Shown here in pieces: positions 12,354-24,707 of a stretch of 64,000 bases of DNA. A program made the position numbers and the translations under genes. Source of the stretch: Agroathelia rolfsii (taxonomy: Eukaryota > Basidiomycota > Agaricomycetes > Amylocorticiales > Amylocorticiaceae). Every line of letters starts with the position of its first letter. Positions within the stretch are counted from its first letter, which is position 1. The notes under the pieces are model-generated. The model ran no database searches. It was not told where the DNA came from and worked only from the letters and a program-made list of their open reading frames with translations. Location of the stretch: NCBI GenBank assembly GCA_018343915.1, contig JABRWF010000003.1, positions 2,666,001-2,730,000 on the forward strand, given 5' to 3'.

Positions 12354-14280
12354 CTAATCTGCATTTGCAATGAATAACTGCCATTGAGAACCTGAGCGTG
12401 TCCAGCTTCGAAGGAGCCCATTGGGGCCCATAAGTGCCAATTTCGCGAGCTGGTACGGTTCAGACTCAACAGAGAGGTCGCGCAATGGCGGTGGTGAATG
12501 CTTTATGGAGTAGTAAGTTGTATCTGGTCTGGATACCGTCATTTAATTTCTTTCAATAGAGAGAAGAAGAAGAAAAAAGGGGGAGGGGGGTTGGAGAAAA
12601 TTCTTACGGATGGGAAGGAATTCCGCACATCCTAGCAGTTCTCACGTATAACCGTAACATGGATTGTTTGCAAAGACTTGGTCTGATAATATTAGGATAA
12701 AATTGTATTGTTTAGAAAGAAAAATGGGCATGGGAGAAAGAGAAGGACTGACTGGTGTTTAGGAATCAAACGATGTTTGGGTGCGATACCGCGCTTGAGG
12801 CCATTGATGATCACTTCACCATTTGCTTTGCCTGGAGAGTCGGCGGTCCAACATAAAGCTTTTTTTTTTTTGAGAAAAAAACCATTTCTATGAGAAATTA
12901 AGAGAATGGATCATGGGTTCAGCCTTACCTTCGTTTGACGAGCTTGTCGCTGAGGGCAAGGAGAAGCGCGAATGTATAAATTCACGTGAGGTGAGCTCGA
13001 TCGTAGGCCTGGAAAGTGTATACCCTTGAGGAAGTAAGGCTCCTATGATACCTTACATCAGAGAGGGGAAGGAAAGTGACGAAAAGACAGCAAGAAACGT
13101 ACCCGTTGAGCCATCTCCATCATTACCATCCATCCACCGCTCCATACGTCCATAAAACGCGCGCTCACAATCCTCTCTTACCACCGCCCGCATCGCTTCT
13201 TCTTGTTCTCCCTCCTGCACAAGATCCCCACCCCCGATAATCACGCGATCGACATACACTGGCCGACACAACAGTCTTGAGGCAAGCGCACCTTGTACGC
13301 CGAGCACACCCCACGCGCATATCTTGTCGCTGCATGACATGCAGGTCGTCGGGGGCGAGTCGGAGCGTCCGGGTTTGGTGCGCAGTGCGCCGAGGAGGGC
13401 GTAATGGTTCCGCCCGCGGGCAGTGGTGAGTGCATTGTTGATAGGGGCAGTTGCCCCCGTGGAGGGAGAGGGGGTGATGGTGGGTGTAGTAGGAGCGGAG
13501 GTGGTGGTTAATGTGGGAGAGGAGTCCTTGAGAGCGGCCATGGCGGGGTCTTGTATCGATGCGAGGTAGCGCGTGGATGCGTCTCCGCCTTTCCGGGGTT
13601 GGTGGGGTGGAGATTTTACCAAGTGTTTAGCGCCATGGTTGTATTACGGAGGAGGGAAGATTTATCATAAATGGGATCAAGTCAGATTTGAAGGTAAGAC
13701 AAGGAGGCTGATCAGACAAATGTAGCATCTTTTACACACAAGGCACGGTCGAGATGTACATCGCCAGACGGACGCCGGGCTTGAGATGGAATTGGATCGG
13801 TCTACTGCTGCTGGCTGTCGTATCACCGTCGTCTAACTTATCATCACATTGTTCAATCCAATCGCTTTTGAATTCAGATGATGCAATGATATCTCGAGTA
13901 TCACGAGATGCCAAAGGATCCGGGTCAGAGGAGGTGCACATGCGCGCGATCTCCTCGAGCAGCCAGCGGCGTGCACCCCGGCGAGCGAGGACTTCGGCGT
14001 GGCTGTCGTGCAGTGCGTCACCCTGGAGAGGAAAACGCTCCGTGGGGAGACACTTGGAGCCCGTGGCAAGAGAGATGATCTTGGCAACCGGGATGGAGGA
14101 GCTGTAAGAGACTCTGGTCGCCGAGGAAAGATGAGCATGATCATTGTCATCTGAGTTGTTGCCAGTGTTGTGGGTGAGAACAAATGCAGCTAAGATTGTG
14201 TATTGGTTCTGTGGTGGTTTGTACCGCAAAGAGGTGTATGCATCGTGGACCAGGCGAGTGATTTCATCTGCTGTTAGCAT
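12354..14280 (-). CDS. TAD1: tRNA-specific adenosine deaminase 1 (Tad1/ADAT1)
   Basis: Start at 14280: MLTADEITRLVHDAYTSLRY. The zinc site is clear: DSHAEVLARRGARRWL supplies the catalytic His and Glu (HAE), STVPCGDASTRYLASIQDP (across a spliced junction at about 13731/13592) supplies the first Cys, and TTCMSCSDKICAWGVLGVQG lies in the region of the second. VYVDRVIIGG follows. Downstream exons give CWTADSPGKANGEVIINGLK and, at the C-terminus, KLALMGPNGLLRSWTRSG, ending with stop 12354. Tad1 deaminates A37 to inosine in eukaryotic tRNA-Ala. The protein has Ser/Thr/Pro-rich insertions in the catalytic domain (around 13500 and 13850) relative to yeast, which is common in basidiomycetes. Some internal intron borders (12543-13050) are approximate. 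Confidence 0.93.
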
Positions 14281-14613
14281 GTCTTTTTACTGCATGTAAG
14301 TAGTAGTAGAGAGATGTTACTGGAAAAAGGAAGGATTATATGATTGATGCCGGGGAATGTGACTGGGAAGCGTAGAACAGGATGAGCCACTAGCCCGGAG
14401 GCAATTGAGTGGATCCATTGCGCAAATGCCAAGCTACTATAGACACAGCTGCGTGGAGTTGTCTCTCCAACGAGTGCAGTCTGCAATGATACACAATGAC
14501 GTCTATGGCTAGTCCTGGGTAGCATTTATAGCCCACTTGCTGGGGCAATGAAATGGCAGAAACACAACATCATACCTCATACAAACACCATCCACATAAC
14601 TCAACCAACCAAC
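14281..14613. promoter_or_regulatory. Divergent promoter region, TAD1 / small basic protein
   Basis: 333 bases between two divergent start codons, so it must contain both promoters. No individual element recognised. Confidence 0.5.
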
Positions 14614-15103
14614 ATGGGATTCTTCTCTCGCCGATACGAATCTGCACCCCGTTCGCGCCGCTTGGGCTACAGTGGACGCAGCCGCGAATCGAGACGCGAA
14701 CGCCGTGCTGCAGGCTACAGTAAGTCGATTGGTCGGCGCTCATCGCTCCTCTTTTTCTGACATACATCGAATTGTAATTTGTTGACTTTCATTTCCGACA
14801 GAGGCAGCCCTCTCGAACCCCAATACGACCCGCTCGGGGCGCAAGCACGCGGAACACGAGCTACATGCCATGGTACGTTTTTTTTAGTCGATTCTTGTTT
14901 TTCTCTTGACCCGCCACCCTCGAAATCATTTTACTGATGCTCCATTTCCTTTGCCATCGCAGGGTCGCTCTGCCCATGTGCCGCTGTCGACCAAGATCAG
15001 ACGGTTCTTCGGCATCCGCAAGACACCTCGGCGCGAGCGTGAGCGTGAGCGGTACGACCGCGAATACCATCGCTCGTCGCACCACCGCAGGCGCAGATAT
15101 TGA
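14614..15103 (+). CDS. Small conserved basic protein, about 105 residues
   Basis: Three exons: 14614-14719, 14802-14872 and 14963-15103. It begins MGFFSRRYESAPRSRRLGYS, continues AAGYKAALSNPNTTRSGRKH across intron 1, then AEHELHAMGRSAHVPLSTKI, and ends in an Arg-rich tail (RRERERERYDREYHRSSHHR). The core KAALSNPNTTRSGRKHAEHE with a following IRRFFGIRKTPRR is a pattern I associate with an uncharacterised small protein family widespread in Agaricomycetes. No enzyme motif. The strong positive charge suggests nucleic acid or ribosome binding, but that is only inference. Splice sites are canonical and keep frame. Confidence 0.85.
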
Positions 15104-15597
15104 GCGCATTGCATGAAACGTAATTATGATACCCGGTGGAAAGTAAATATGTAATGGCTATATACCAATATGCTAATGGACTGTATAATGTAATGCATGT
15201 AAATGATTGCCCATTCGGCGGTTGGAGTAGCTTCTCAGGGGATTTCCATTTTTGGGCAAGCGAGTGACATCGGGAGAAGAAATGACGTCACGCAAAATCG
15301 GGGGTCTTGATTCAAAACAAAACAAACAAACAAACAAAAAATGAAGAGAAATTCATCATCGTCGTTCAAACAATCCATTCAGCGATGATTTATAACTAAG
15401 CCTTTGAAAGAAAAGACTAACTAAAAGAAAGGGACAAGAAAGAGGAATGGCTTATCATGGGAAAAAACATTGTAGAGAAATGTCTTGGCGCATACACCCT
15501 GTCGATGCATCTCCAAACGCTGTTATAATGCGACAAGGACACAAAGCGAGAGAAGAAGAAATCTGCTTCGGCGGGTCGTTTCGATCCACAAATCATC
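15104..15597. other. Intergenic, MscS channel promoter
   Basis: 494 bases. Contains an A-rich run of AAAC repeats near 15316-15340. No gene seen. Confidence 0.5.
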
Positions 15598-18500
15598 ATG
15601 GCCAACAGCAATCAACAACGCCGTGTTGATGCTCACACCCCCGCTTACTTTCACTTGGACGGCGACGAGGTGCCTCCCAGCCCTCCTTACACGGCTGCTG
15701 CTGCGACGACCACTTCCCAGCTTGATTTGGAACCAGACCATACCGCCTCGCCAGCCTACAAATCACGCTCCAACTTAAACCTTTCCCTGATGGAGGCTGC
15801 TATCAATGAGCGGCAAGGGCCCGGGCGTGGCGAGCAGCCACGCCCATCTCACGACGATGACGAAAAAGTCGAGCTCCGGGAGCAGCTGCAGGATGAGTCG
15901 CTCCGACCTACAGCACAGGTCAACGACGACGACGACGACGACAGGGATGAAACTACTGGCAAACCCACCGTCCATTACCGCGATGATGTACAGCATGTAA
16001 CAGGCTCGTATGTCAATACGCCCACCGCTACGACTTCGCTACCTCTCTACGAAACAGCTGATGGCGCCCCTTCGTCGCAGCCACCGTCGATCGCTGGTAC
16101 AGACGACGAGAGCGAGCAGGACGAGTTCGACTGGTCTGCCGAAGACGATCTTGCCGACGAAGAAGCCAAATTTGAACGCCAGGCCGGCATCAAACACAAG
16201 CAGCAAGGCTGGGGCTTCAAGAGGTCAGTCTCAATCGTATTCGAGATCCCAATTATTATTATCATTCTCTTCATTTTTCCGGACTGTTTAGCTTACACTC
16301 TTAGCTTGCACGAACATTTGACAGAATTGCGACCTTACTGCTTTCTTCTCTAATTGGCTCAGCCTTCCTCGCCGGTGTGCTCGTGACGCCCGCGCTGCTC
16401 ATCCACTACTACTGGTATGTTCCCCATCCGTCCGACCACAGACGCGACGTCGCCGACAACGTCGAGGCATGGCTCTTCTGGGCCGCTGCAAACCTCGTCA
16501 TGTCCTGGGCACTCGCCATGCTCGTCAATCTCGTGCCAAAAGTCATTCGTTGGGTAATCGACGTCTCCTGGGGGCACGTACCCGACTCGGTCAAGATGCG
16601 GCTCGAGCTATATGACTCCATCAAGGGTCCCGTTAAGCCCGTGTTTTATGCGGCGAGTGCTTGGGTCAGCTGGATCATCATCTTCGATACGCTCTTTGGG
16701 CTGTATAATTCAGGCAACGAAAAGAAGAGCAGATTGAAGTATACTAATACTGTATGCGTTCTTGGATTTTTTTTTTTTCGATGTTTACTCATCTGTATTT
16801 GTTCGGACTAGGTCCAAGAAGTTATTGAGTTTCTGTTCTTCTTCGTCCTAGTCGTATGCATTCAACAAGTACTCTCGCGTGCTATAGGTTCGTATTTCAC
16901 CATAATTTGAACACAAGACGTGATACTAAATACCTGCTATACATTTTAGCCTTTTCATTCCACCGCTCCGCCTACGCCGAACGTGTTGATTCCGTCCGCA
17001 CGGCACTCAAGGCCATCGAGCATCTACGCGAATACAAGCCCAAGCCCCAGCGTGCCTCGCATCTCCGACATTCCACTCTCGCCAGTGGCGGCGGAAGCGC
17101 CGGGACGCGCACGCCTTTGTTCGGCGGGCTTGGATTTGGCAACGGCGGCGGCGGCGGTGGTGGTGGTGGAGGAGGCGCAGGATTCACAGAAAAGGACCAC
17201 TTCAATTATCTCACGGGCGCTCTCAAGAAGGTCTCACATATTTCACATCACCATCATGACCATCATGAGCACGATGCGGATACGGAGGAAGGAAGCGATG
17301 GTATAGCGGCGAACGTGGGCAACAAGAAAAAGGGCAAGAATCGCTCCTCGACGCGGTTCTCGGGCTCGCACGACCTTGTGACGGCAGCGGCGGAGCAGCC
17401 GATGTTGAAGGCCCTAAGCACAGATAATAGTTCGGACGATCATCATTCCACGAGTAAGGGTGGAGCGACAGTGACGGTGTCGGGCATGGCGAGTCCGCCT
17501 TCGTCGAGGCCAATGTCACCCTTCCGTGGAGCGACACAACAACAACAACAGCATCAGCAACACACATACCCACCTACACCATCGCCCCCGAATGCGCATG
17601 AATCGCAGCACTTGCATCAGCAGGGTGGGGCCGTCGTGGTGGGTGCTGCGAAGGCGTTCAAGTCCGCTGTGTTGCACGATGCACGGAATATCAAGGGTAA
17701 GGAGGATGTTGGAGCGGGTCTGGCGTGGAATGTGAATTCGGCAAGTGAAGCCAAGGTGAGTGCATATTGTTATCATTGTGTGTGTGTGTGCATTTTTTTT
17801 TATCTCATTACTTTTACTCCTGGCCAACAACAAAATAGCACGTTGCCAAAGCACTCTACAACAAATTTAAACCTATCGGCGCGCGCCGCAAGTACCTGAT
17901 CCCATCCGACTTTGAGCCCGCGTTCCCGACGCGCGAGGAAGCCGCGGCTGCCTTCCGTGTCTTTGACACAGACAATAACGGCGACATCTCGCGCGCCGAG
18001 GTACGCACAACGCTCCTCCGTGTATTCAAGGAGCGTCGGTTTCTGTCTCGCAGCATGCGCGATGTCGGCGTGGCACTTCAGACGCTCGACCATATCCTGC
18101 TCGCACTGGCAATGGTCATCTTGTTCTTCATCAGCTTGAGCGTGTTTGGCGTGAGCGCGACGGAGTCGTTGACGAGTGTCTATTCGTTGGGTATCGCCGC
18201 GAGTTTTGTATTCAAGAATGCGGCAAGTAATGCGTTTGATGCGGTCATGTTTTTGTTTGTGACACAGTGAGTGGCTCTCGACTTTTTCTGTTTTGTTCTG
18301 TTAATGGTGCTGATGGATGTATGCGCAACAGTCCATTCGATACGGGTGATCGGTGTTTCATCAACAGTGAGTACATGCATTGTGTCTCCGTTCGTAGTTG
18401 CTAGGTAATCTGACATGACGCCATCGACAGACGAGAACTTGGTTGTCAAAAAGATGGGTTTGTTCGCTGTAAGTTTCTCTTTCCTTCAACTTAAATAGAG

Positions 18501-19418
18501 GCATTAAAAAGGGTTTTTGTTGTTGTTGTATCGAATATAGACCGTCTTCCAACGAGCGGATGGCACGGAAACGTATTACTTTAACAGCCAGCTGTTCAAT
18601 GTGTTCATGTGAGTTTACAATACACATTTATTTGAGCTCAATTTTGACATTACATATCATAGTACCAACGTCCGACGAAGTGGGGTAAGTTTTATTGTAA
18701 CGCACCCACAATGACATATTCTAATTCTTGCCTTTTGGCATACATAGAAACAATTCGAAAGTTGTACCATCCAAGTCGCATGGCGCACGTCGATGGAGAA
18801 GCTTGATGCGCTGGAAAAATGTCTCAATGAGTGGCTGGCAACGGAGGAGAACAGGTGGTACGAACCCAGCACGTCTCTCACGTTCCAGCATATCGATTTC
18901 ATGCGTTATCTTGAAATCACTATTGGTATTGGACACAACGGGTACGTCGATTTCCACTCTTTCCTCTTTTTCTGATTTAAAATGTGCGTCGGTATCTTAC
19001 ATGTATATACAATAGGACGTGGCAAGACTGGGGCCTGCGTCTCCAGCGTAAGACGGCATTCCACGCTGCGGTGAATTACTACTGCCGCCAGCTCGGTATC
19101 ACGCTCTACAAGTCACCCATGCCCCTCTCCTTCTCCAATGCTGGCACTACCGACTTCCAGGTGAACGACTTCGCTTCCTCCAGTGGTGTGTACTTCCCCA
19201 CCCCCGATGCGGACCAGGTGCCGCCTTCGCCGTCAAGTGCGTCGCCTGGTGGGCGCTATCAGCAGCTACTGCAGGAGCAAGAGGATGGCAATGTCAGGCT
19301 TCTCAAGCCAGCACTCGGGTTTAAGCCTGCGCCGACAACAAAGAACCATTTGATCCGCGCAAGAAAGAGTAAGAGTAGAAAAGCTGCATTGCAGTCGATG
19401 GGTGCAGATGGGTCCTAA
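15598..19418 (+). CDS. EF-hand mechanosensitive ion channel, MscS family (Msy1/Msy2 type)
   Basis: Long spliced gene, roughly 900 residues. The N-terminal 200 residues are acidic and disordered (NDDDDDDRDETT). Exon 1 ends at 16223, and splicing gives GFKRIATLLSSLIGSAFLAG, the first of several membrane segments. Further ones include WLFWAAANLVMSWALAML, FYAASAWVSWIIIFDTLFGL and IEFLFFFVLVVC. A Gly run and His/Ser-rich insert follow (17140-17700). The EF-hand FRVFDTDNNGDISRAEVRTT comes just before the pore region ALAMVILFFISLSVFGVSAT. The MscS beta domain follows: FLFVTHPFDTGDRCFI, ENLVVKKMGLFATVFQR, then QFESCTIQVAWRTSMEKL. Fission-yeast Msy1/Msy2 are ER channels limiting calcium entry on hypo-osmotic shock; a similar role is inferred. 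Part from 18310 onward is duplicated at 34917. Confidence 0.93.
17133..17176 (+). repeat. Gly-codon tract (GGC/GGT/GGA) inside the channel gene
   Basis: In-frame run encoding NGGGGGGGGGGGAG within the cytosolic insert of the channel. Such GGN tracts are prone to length change, so allele length may vary. Confidence 0.85.
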
Positions 19419-19932
19419 GGCGTTTTCTCTTTCTCTTTTTCTTTTTTTTCTTCTTCCCTCTTGACTTTTTTGAATTTTTGCATTTTACGGTAGCATTTAC
19501 ATTACAACTTTTCTCTTTGCTTTTGTTTCTTGAGCATCATCATGGTACGAATGGATTGACGTGGACACTCATGTTCCCTCCTTTTGACTACATCATCGAC
19601 AATCATATCTTACATCAATCAAAATTTCATTACATTTACACCATGTTTACGTTGCTTTGCCCAAGAGATGGTATTCATAGGAAAAGAAATTGCATATTCA
19701 AAGTGCATGTGATAATGGTGCTTGTACCATGAGTTGATTTCTTCTGTGCACGTGGGAAATAGTACAATTCTGAGTAGATAAGATTTGTATATGCACATGC
19801 ATTACACTAATATTATCTACAAACCACCCTTTGTCCGTTCAGTATCAGTATTTTCCACCGCTGTTATCATCATTTAAAACAAGAAAAAGAAGCCATCAAG
19901 GATCATTCTAAATTCTACTATTGTACCTGCAC
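19419..19932. other. Convergent intergenic region (duplicated at 36021-36540)
   Basis: 514 bases between the converging channel and tannase genes, with a pyrimidine-rich stretch after the channel stop. The same sequence recurs after the second copy of the channel 3' end. No gene. Confidence 0.55.
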
Positions 19933-22211
19933 TCATTCACATGAAAAACTGCTTGAGCTGTTAGCGTCGCCTCCGTTATATTTAGCCATCTGTGCATATG
20001 TGTGGTTATCGTGAGTATCCAATCAAAGAACTCTTATACTGGTTTGAGGGTCAAAAGTATAACAAGACTCACCAAGGGGTATGGACAAAGCTTTCGCTCA
20101 AAGTCTACACCGAGCGTCTTGTTGTCATCGTTGTAACTAGCCCCAATGATGTAATCTGGCGCGGTGCCATTTTCTGTCCAGGCGAGAAGGCTGAGGATCA
20201 TGTCCTAAGGAATTGTGCGTGCAAAAAATGAGTTTGCCGGAACGAAACAGAAAAGGGTGGTTGCTACTCACATGGCTAGCGTCGAACACGGTAGACTGGC
20301 CTGTGCCGCCAAGAGAGATATCGCGCTGGCCTGGTCCACCAAAGTTCCATGGTGCATTGCCGCCGAGGCAGTGGCCCATGCCGGGCACGGTGAAGAGTCG
20401 ATAAGAGTCGCGGGGGTCGTAGCCCAGTGTTGCACGTACGTGTTCGTGGTAGTAGACGGACTAGTAGATAAAAAATATTAGTGGAGCTCATGTGGAAGTA
20501 TTTTGTGACGATAACATACAGAGCCGTATGGAATCAATTGGTCTGCTGTCCCAACAAATCCGATGAACTTGCCGCCCCGTTGAATGAATGGAGTGATGTC
20601 TCCGTCCAAGGCAATTGTCTGTCCTGGGTCAGTGATATCGGCGATCTTGGTAAGATTCAGTAAGGCAGCTTGTGTAAACTCATAGGAATCGTTGACGGAA
20701 GTGAAGTTCAGGACTTGGTACCTGTAGGATGTAAGATAAATATTGATAAGCATGAGAAAAAAAACCAAATCTCACTTGAAGTAGTCAGGTCCGGGCTCGT
20801 ATGGTGTGCCAAGAACGAAGCCGGAGAGTGCCCATTCAGCTCCATATGAAAAGGCGGGGAAGAGGAAGTTATCCTGCGCATCGGTCCAGTTGGTGTAGAT
20901 AGATTCCGCCACAGGTATTTGAGCCTTCGTAAGATTCATTTGGGTGAAGTCAGGTTTGCAAATGGCAGGATTCGTAATCATGCCATCCACGAGACCGTCC
21001 AAGCCGTCACATTGGGCCATGATGGATGTGTGGATGTTTGTCCATGCAGCAACGTCCACATAACCTTCCATAGAAGGTTCATTTAATAAGTTTGATTGGA
21101 TGGTCCAGCCATTCCTAGCAAAGATGGATATTTGAGAAACAAACAGAGGCGCTTCCAGGTCACAGTGCCGTCACTTACAAATGACTCCACCAATAGGCAG
21201 GAGAACCAGCGATGACACCATCGAAATCGTCTGGATAAGCTTGCAACTCTTTCAGACCCTGTTTTCCGCCAGAGGAACATCCAATCCAGTAGTTCTTCCT
21301 TGCGCTTCCACCATAGAAGGCATTGACGATTTTCTTCGAGTACACGGTAGAAAGGTGAACAGCACGATGACCAAAGTCAATCTGAGATTCTGGATTGTTG
21401 ATCCTAAAAGGAGGAAGGTTTAATCGTTATGATAACGGGGCCATATGATACAAAGGGAAAAAAAAAAATCAAACTCACGCAAAAGTCCCATCGGCTCCAG
21501 TACCATTGTGGCCTGTATCAGTAGAGGCGACAGCAAAGCCATATTTGGCCAGAGGAATACCCATGCTAACAAAATACATCGTTAATCTTCAAGGTATGTA
21601 CATCATATATGTGAAAGACATACTCGGGGTAATTCACACCACCTGCCTGAATTATCATTAAAATTAGTAAGCTGAGTGATTGTGGGATAAGGATTGTAAT
21701 TCATACATCGCCTCCATTTCCTATAAATGCAAATCGTTGATTCCATCCATCGAGTGGTAACCAAACTTCAAACTGAACGCGTGATCGGGATGTGGTATTG
21801 AAGAAAGCACCAAATCGGCAAAATGCCGGAAGATTAGGAACTGGTTCGTTGTATGAAAGGCTTGCGTATGGTGTGGAGAAATTGGTGCCGTCTGAATGTC
21901 GCAAATAATTGGGTAACATACAATCAATAAGCATAAGGACCAGAAAAAACTCTGTAACCTCAGCAATTGGAGGACTTGCCTGGATAAACCTGAGTAGAAT
22001 ATACTTCATGGTAGCTCGGTATAATCGAAGATGCAGCCCCCCGGAGAGAGCTGCAGCGACTGGCGTATGAATCGCTATCACTGGTACTGGCAAGGGCAGT
22101 TTGCCATTGGGAATTCGCCAATGCCAAACCCGAGAAAAGTAATTGCAAAAAGACCATGTTGGCTGTAAGGCAAGAGACAAGGGCGAGATAGAGCCCCAGT
22201 GAGGATATCAT
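19933..22211 (-). CDS. Secreted tannase/feruloyl esterase family protein, copy A
   Basis: Spliced gene of about 530 residues. Start 22211 opens MISSLGLYLALVSCLTANMV; an internal Met at 22157 gives a cleaner signal peptide (MVFLQLLFSGLALANS), so either start is possible. Exon 1 ends ...YSTQVYP at 21980 with a GCAAGT donor (GC-AG intron). Next exons read DGTNFSTPYASLSYNEPVP and VQFEVWLPLDGWNQRFAFIG. The nucleophile motif is WIGCSSGGKQGL, the acid region DDFDGVIAGSPAYWW, a calcium-loop-like QCDGLDGLVDGMI, and the histidine VPGMGHC. These form the CS-D-HC arrangement of the tannase family (Pfam tannase/feruloyl esterase). The last exon gives MAKYNGGDANSSSSFSCE and stops at 19933. Likely role: extracellular hydrolysis of plant phenolic esters; the substrate cannot be told from sequence. 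Confidence 0.93.
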
Positions 22212-22933
22212 GTTGGCCTATCGAGCTTTTATGTTAGGAGCGTTCAAGTTATTTTTATTTTTGAGACGTACATTTTCGTCTGGATGAAATGTTTAAGTGA
22301 TCTAATTAGTAATATTAGCCGATTATCAAACGCTGGTGGGGTAACTAGCAACCAGCCTTCTATATTGCGGGGAAACACAACACATGGGCCAATTTTCCAG
22401 GCAAAACCATTTATACCAATCAAACTATAACTACTTGCACAATGTCTGCTGAGCTAGTGAGGCCTAGTAACTTCCGAAGCCCTACAATTCGATTCATGTG
22501 ACTGCGACCACCACGACGGTCTGAAGCGGCCATGCCAGTGCTAATGACCCAGTGTACACTATTTTGATGAGTTGTCTGCCTAGTTCGAGACCTATGAGGC
22601 GACTTGAAGTTGTTGAATATTTGGGTTATATTGGTTGCAGGTGTTTGTTGCCTGATAACATTCCGGTGAAAATGCATGATCATCGGACATAGCGTACATC
22701 ATGCGTCCGACCACATGCCGCAGTGGCGGTACATTCTATTTATTCGGAAGGTTAAACATATTGGATCAGCCGGACTTAAGCTTCAAGTTTCAGAGCGCAT
22801 ATAACCAAGCTGAAACTTGGTAGTGGCGATGTTTTCTTGGTTATCTTAAGCTTGACCAAAGCGATATTTATTCGCGAATATAAAATACTGAGTACATGTA
22901 CTGCAACATGAATTTGAAGAAGTCCCGCTCAAG
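22212..22933. other. Tannase A upstream region
   Basis: 722 bases upstream of tannase copy A and downstream of the terpene synthase remnant. A short ORF at 22420-22683 (minus) has no domain. The paralogous stretch is 38819-39569. Confidence 0.5.
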
Positions 22934-24403
22934 TCAGAGGCTCCTTAATCCAAACTTGCTCCATGCGAAGGGGGGAAGAGAGGTATCTTTAATTGGAAAC
23001 ATTAATGTCACGAAAATAGCCTGAGGTAGAAAAGATTAAAAGAAAAGATAAGCTATCGACCAATCAATGCTTACGAGGACTGAGGTAGCCCCATGAGATA
23101 GTGCTTGGGTCAAATGCTCAAGGTTCTTCAAGTAGATAGCAACTACTCTGTCGACATCTTTTCCAAACGTAGGAAGGGATCTCTTGAGCCGATTATAGTC
23201 TTGCACACGATCAGCAACCATAGAGGTTAGAAGATCCACTGCCTCCTGGAGTCCGATCCTTCTTTCGACCATAAGGACGAAAACTAGGTTTTGGTAATCG
23301 TTGTCGGCCTGCTCTTTCTGTAGGATTTGAAACGCTATAAATGACCGCTGGCATAAGTAAGGATATAGCTACTTACATTGCAAGAACAGATGTCCTATTT
23401 TACAGCTTTTAGCAATACTAATTCAATAGACTCGTAACGATGATACATACATTCGGCCAAGTTATTATATCAGATATGGCATCTAACATTGCCCGGATAG
23501 TGGGATTTTCATAGACCACATCGGGTATATCCAAATCTAAGGAATACTCCACCCATAGCTTTTGCAAATACATACAACTTCAGCTTGAAAAAGCAAATAA
23601 GAAAAAAAAAAACTCACCTTCAGCCAATCCAAAGCCTGTCGTAGCCCGTCTGAACAGTATGAACTCTTGAGAAGAGGGGTATTCAGCTCCATTTGCGGTT
23701 TTGAGATTGTTTCACTTGTGCATTGCTCCAATTCTTGAAAGCGGTCCCGAATCTAGATAATCAATATAACCTCCCTGTTTATATGAACGATTTTGCCACC
23801 TGTTGTACGTCCCTTCACTGGCTGTAGAGCGCATCTTCGGAAGTAAATTTTCATGATATTAGATTCTTCGATATTAGTAGGTCCTGTATCCATGGCGCAC
23901 CTTTATAGCATCGCGGCATATGGCCAGGTTGGATATTGCGAGCTGTCTCCGTCGAGCATTGCCAAACCAACATTCACACTATTTTCTACATGCTTTGGTT
24001 CACTCTAAAAGTCTCCTTCATCAGAAAAACCATCTATCTAATATTACATAAAATGTCTAATCATTAGTTACTAGTAGCATTATGTCACAAGCTTTTGAAA
24101 TTCCTACCGAAAGGACCCATAAGAGAATTTCTAAGCATGTTTCAAGGTGTTTCTCATCGGCATTTGGGAAACCCAGTTCTGCAAAGAGATGGAATTTCCC
24201 GAGTTCGAGAAATCGAGACAGCTGTTTCCCTTGGTAGACACCAAAACTCCATTCAAGAATGGGCAAATCCATTCTCCTATTAAGTGCAGGAGATATAGAA
24301 ACACAAACCTGTGAAACCATTCACGAGCTGTGCGATCAACTTCAGCGATATGTGTATTATGCTTCAGTTCGAAAGTCAGATTCAGACCCTGGGCCCTAAA
24401 CAT
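22934..24403 (-). pseudogene. Class I terpene synthase remnant, copy A
   Basis: Spliced reading from 24403 gives MFRAQGLNLTFELKHNTHIA and EVDRTAREWFHR, then (exon from about 24274) MDLPILEWSFGVYQGKQLSR and FHLFAELGFPNADEKHLETC, the helix before the Asp-rich motif. The next exon would carry DGFSDEGDF followed at once by an in-frame TAG (about 24014) where copy B has CAG. Later exons give EYSLDLDIPDVVYENPTIRA, then WPNDICSCNKEQADNDYQNL, which contains NDICSCNKE, a perfect ND-x2-S-x3-E metal motif. RIGLQEAVDLLTSMVADRVQ and FGKDVDRVVAIYLKNLEHLT follow, typical of sesquiterpene synthases. The TAG right after the metal-binding loop, and an Asp-to-Gly in that loop, make a working enzyme unlikely. 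An alternative acceptor TTTTAG could skip the stop but would delete the Asp-rich motif. Confidence 0.75.
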
Positions 24404-24707
24404 GGTGGACCCCGATGAGATACCCCCCAGCGCTGGGCGGTCTATCTTTCTTTATCTGCTATAAATAATGCCACTGGCACGGTCTATGAGATCAATATGA
24501 AGTCCTGGTACTCACTTGATCTCTATACTCAAAGCACACAAAAAGCCTAGATCAAATCATATAGGTATGTCCAGTCAAGCTTGAAAGCCACCATATTCAC
24601 CCCAATTCCCAACGATACATATCTGTGACACACCATAATAACAAGCACTGTCCTTATCAAATGACTGACCGTCCTGAGGATTATGTGTTAAAAGTTAGTG
24701 GTAATGG
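24404..24707. other. Boundary between the terpene synthase remnant and the repeat island
   Basis: 304 bases with no gene. A short direct repeat of GTTAGTGGTAATGGTGT occurs at about 24693 and 24715, at the edge of the following LTR. Confidence 0.45.

Larger units (their letters stand above)
18310..24134. repeat. Segmental duplication, copy A (about 5.8 kb)
   Basis: Near-identical in long stretches to 34917-40790, in the same orientation. It begins CTGATGGATGTATGCGCAAC inside an intron of the channel gene, and similarity fades at about 24134 inside the terpene synthase remnant. It carries the channel 3' exons, the tannase gene and most of the terpene synthase remnant. Copy A is in the native context because only here does the channel gene have its 5' part. 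Confidence 0.93.

Noticed and set aside
16972..17205. Poly-proline ORF on the minus strand opposite the channel Gly tract
   Set aside because: Antisense shadow of the GGN tract in the confirmed channel exon.
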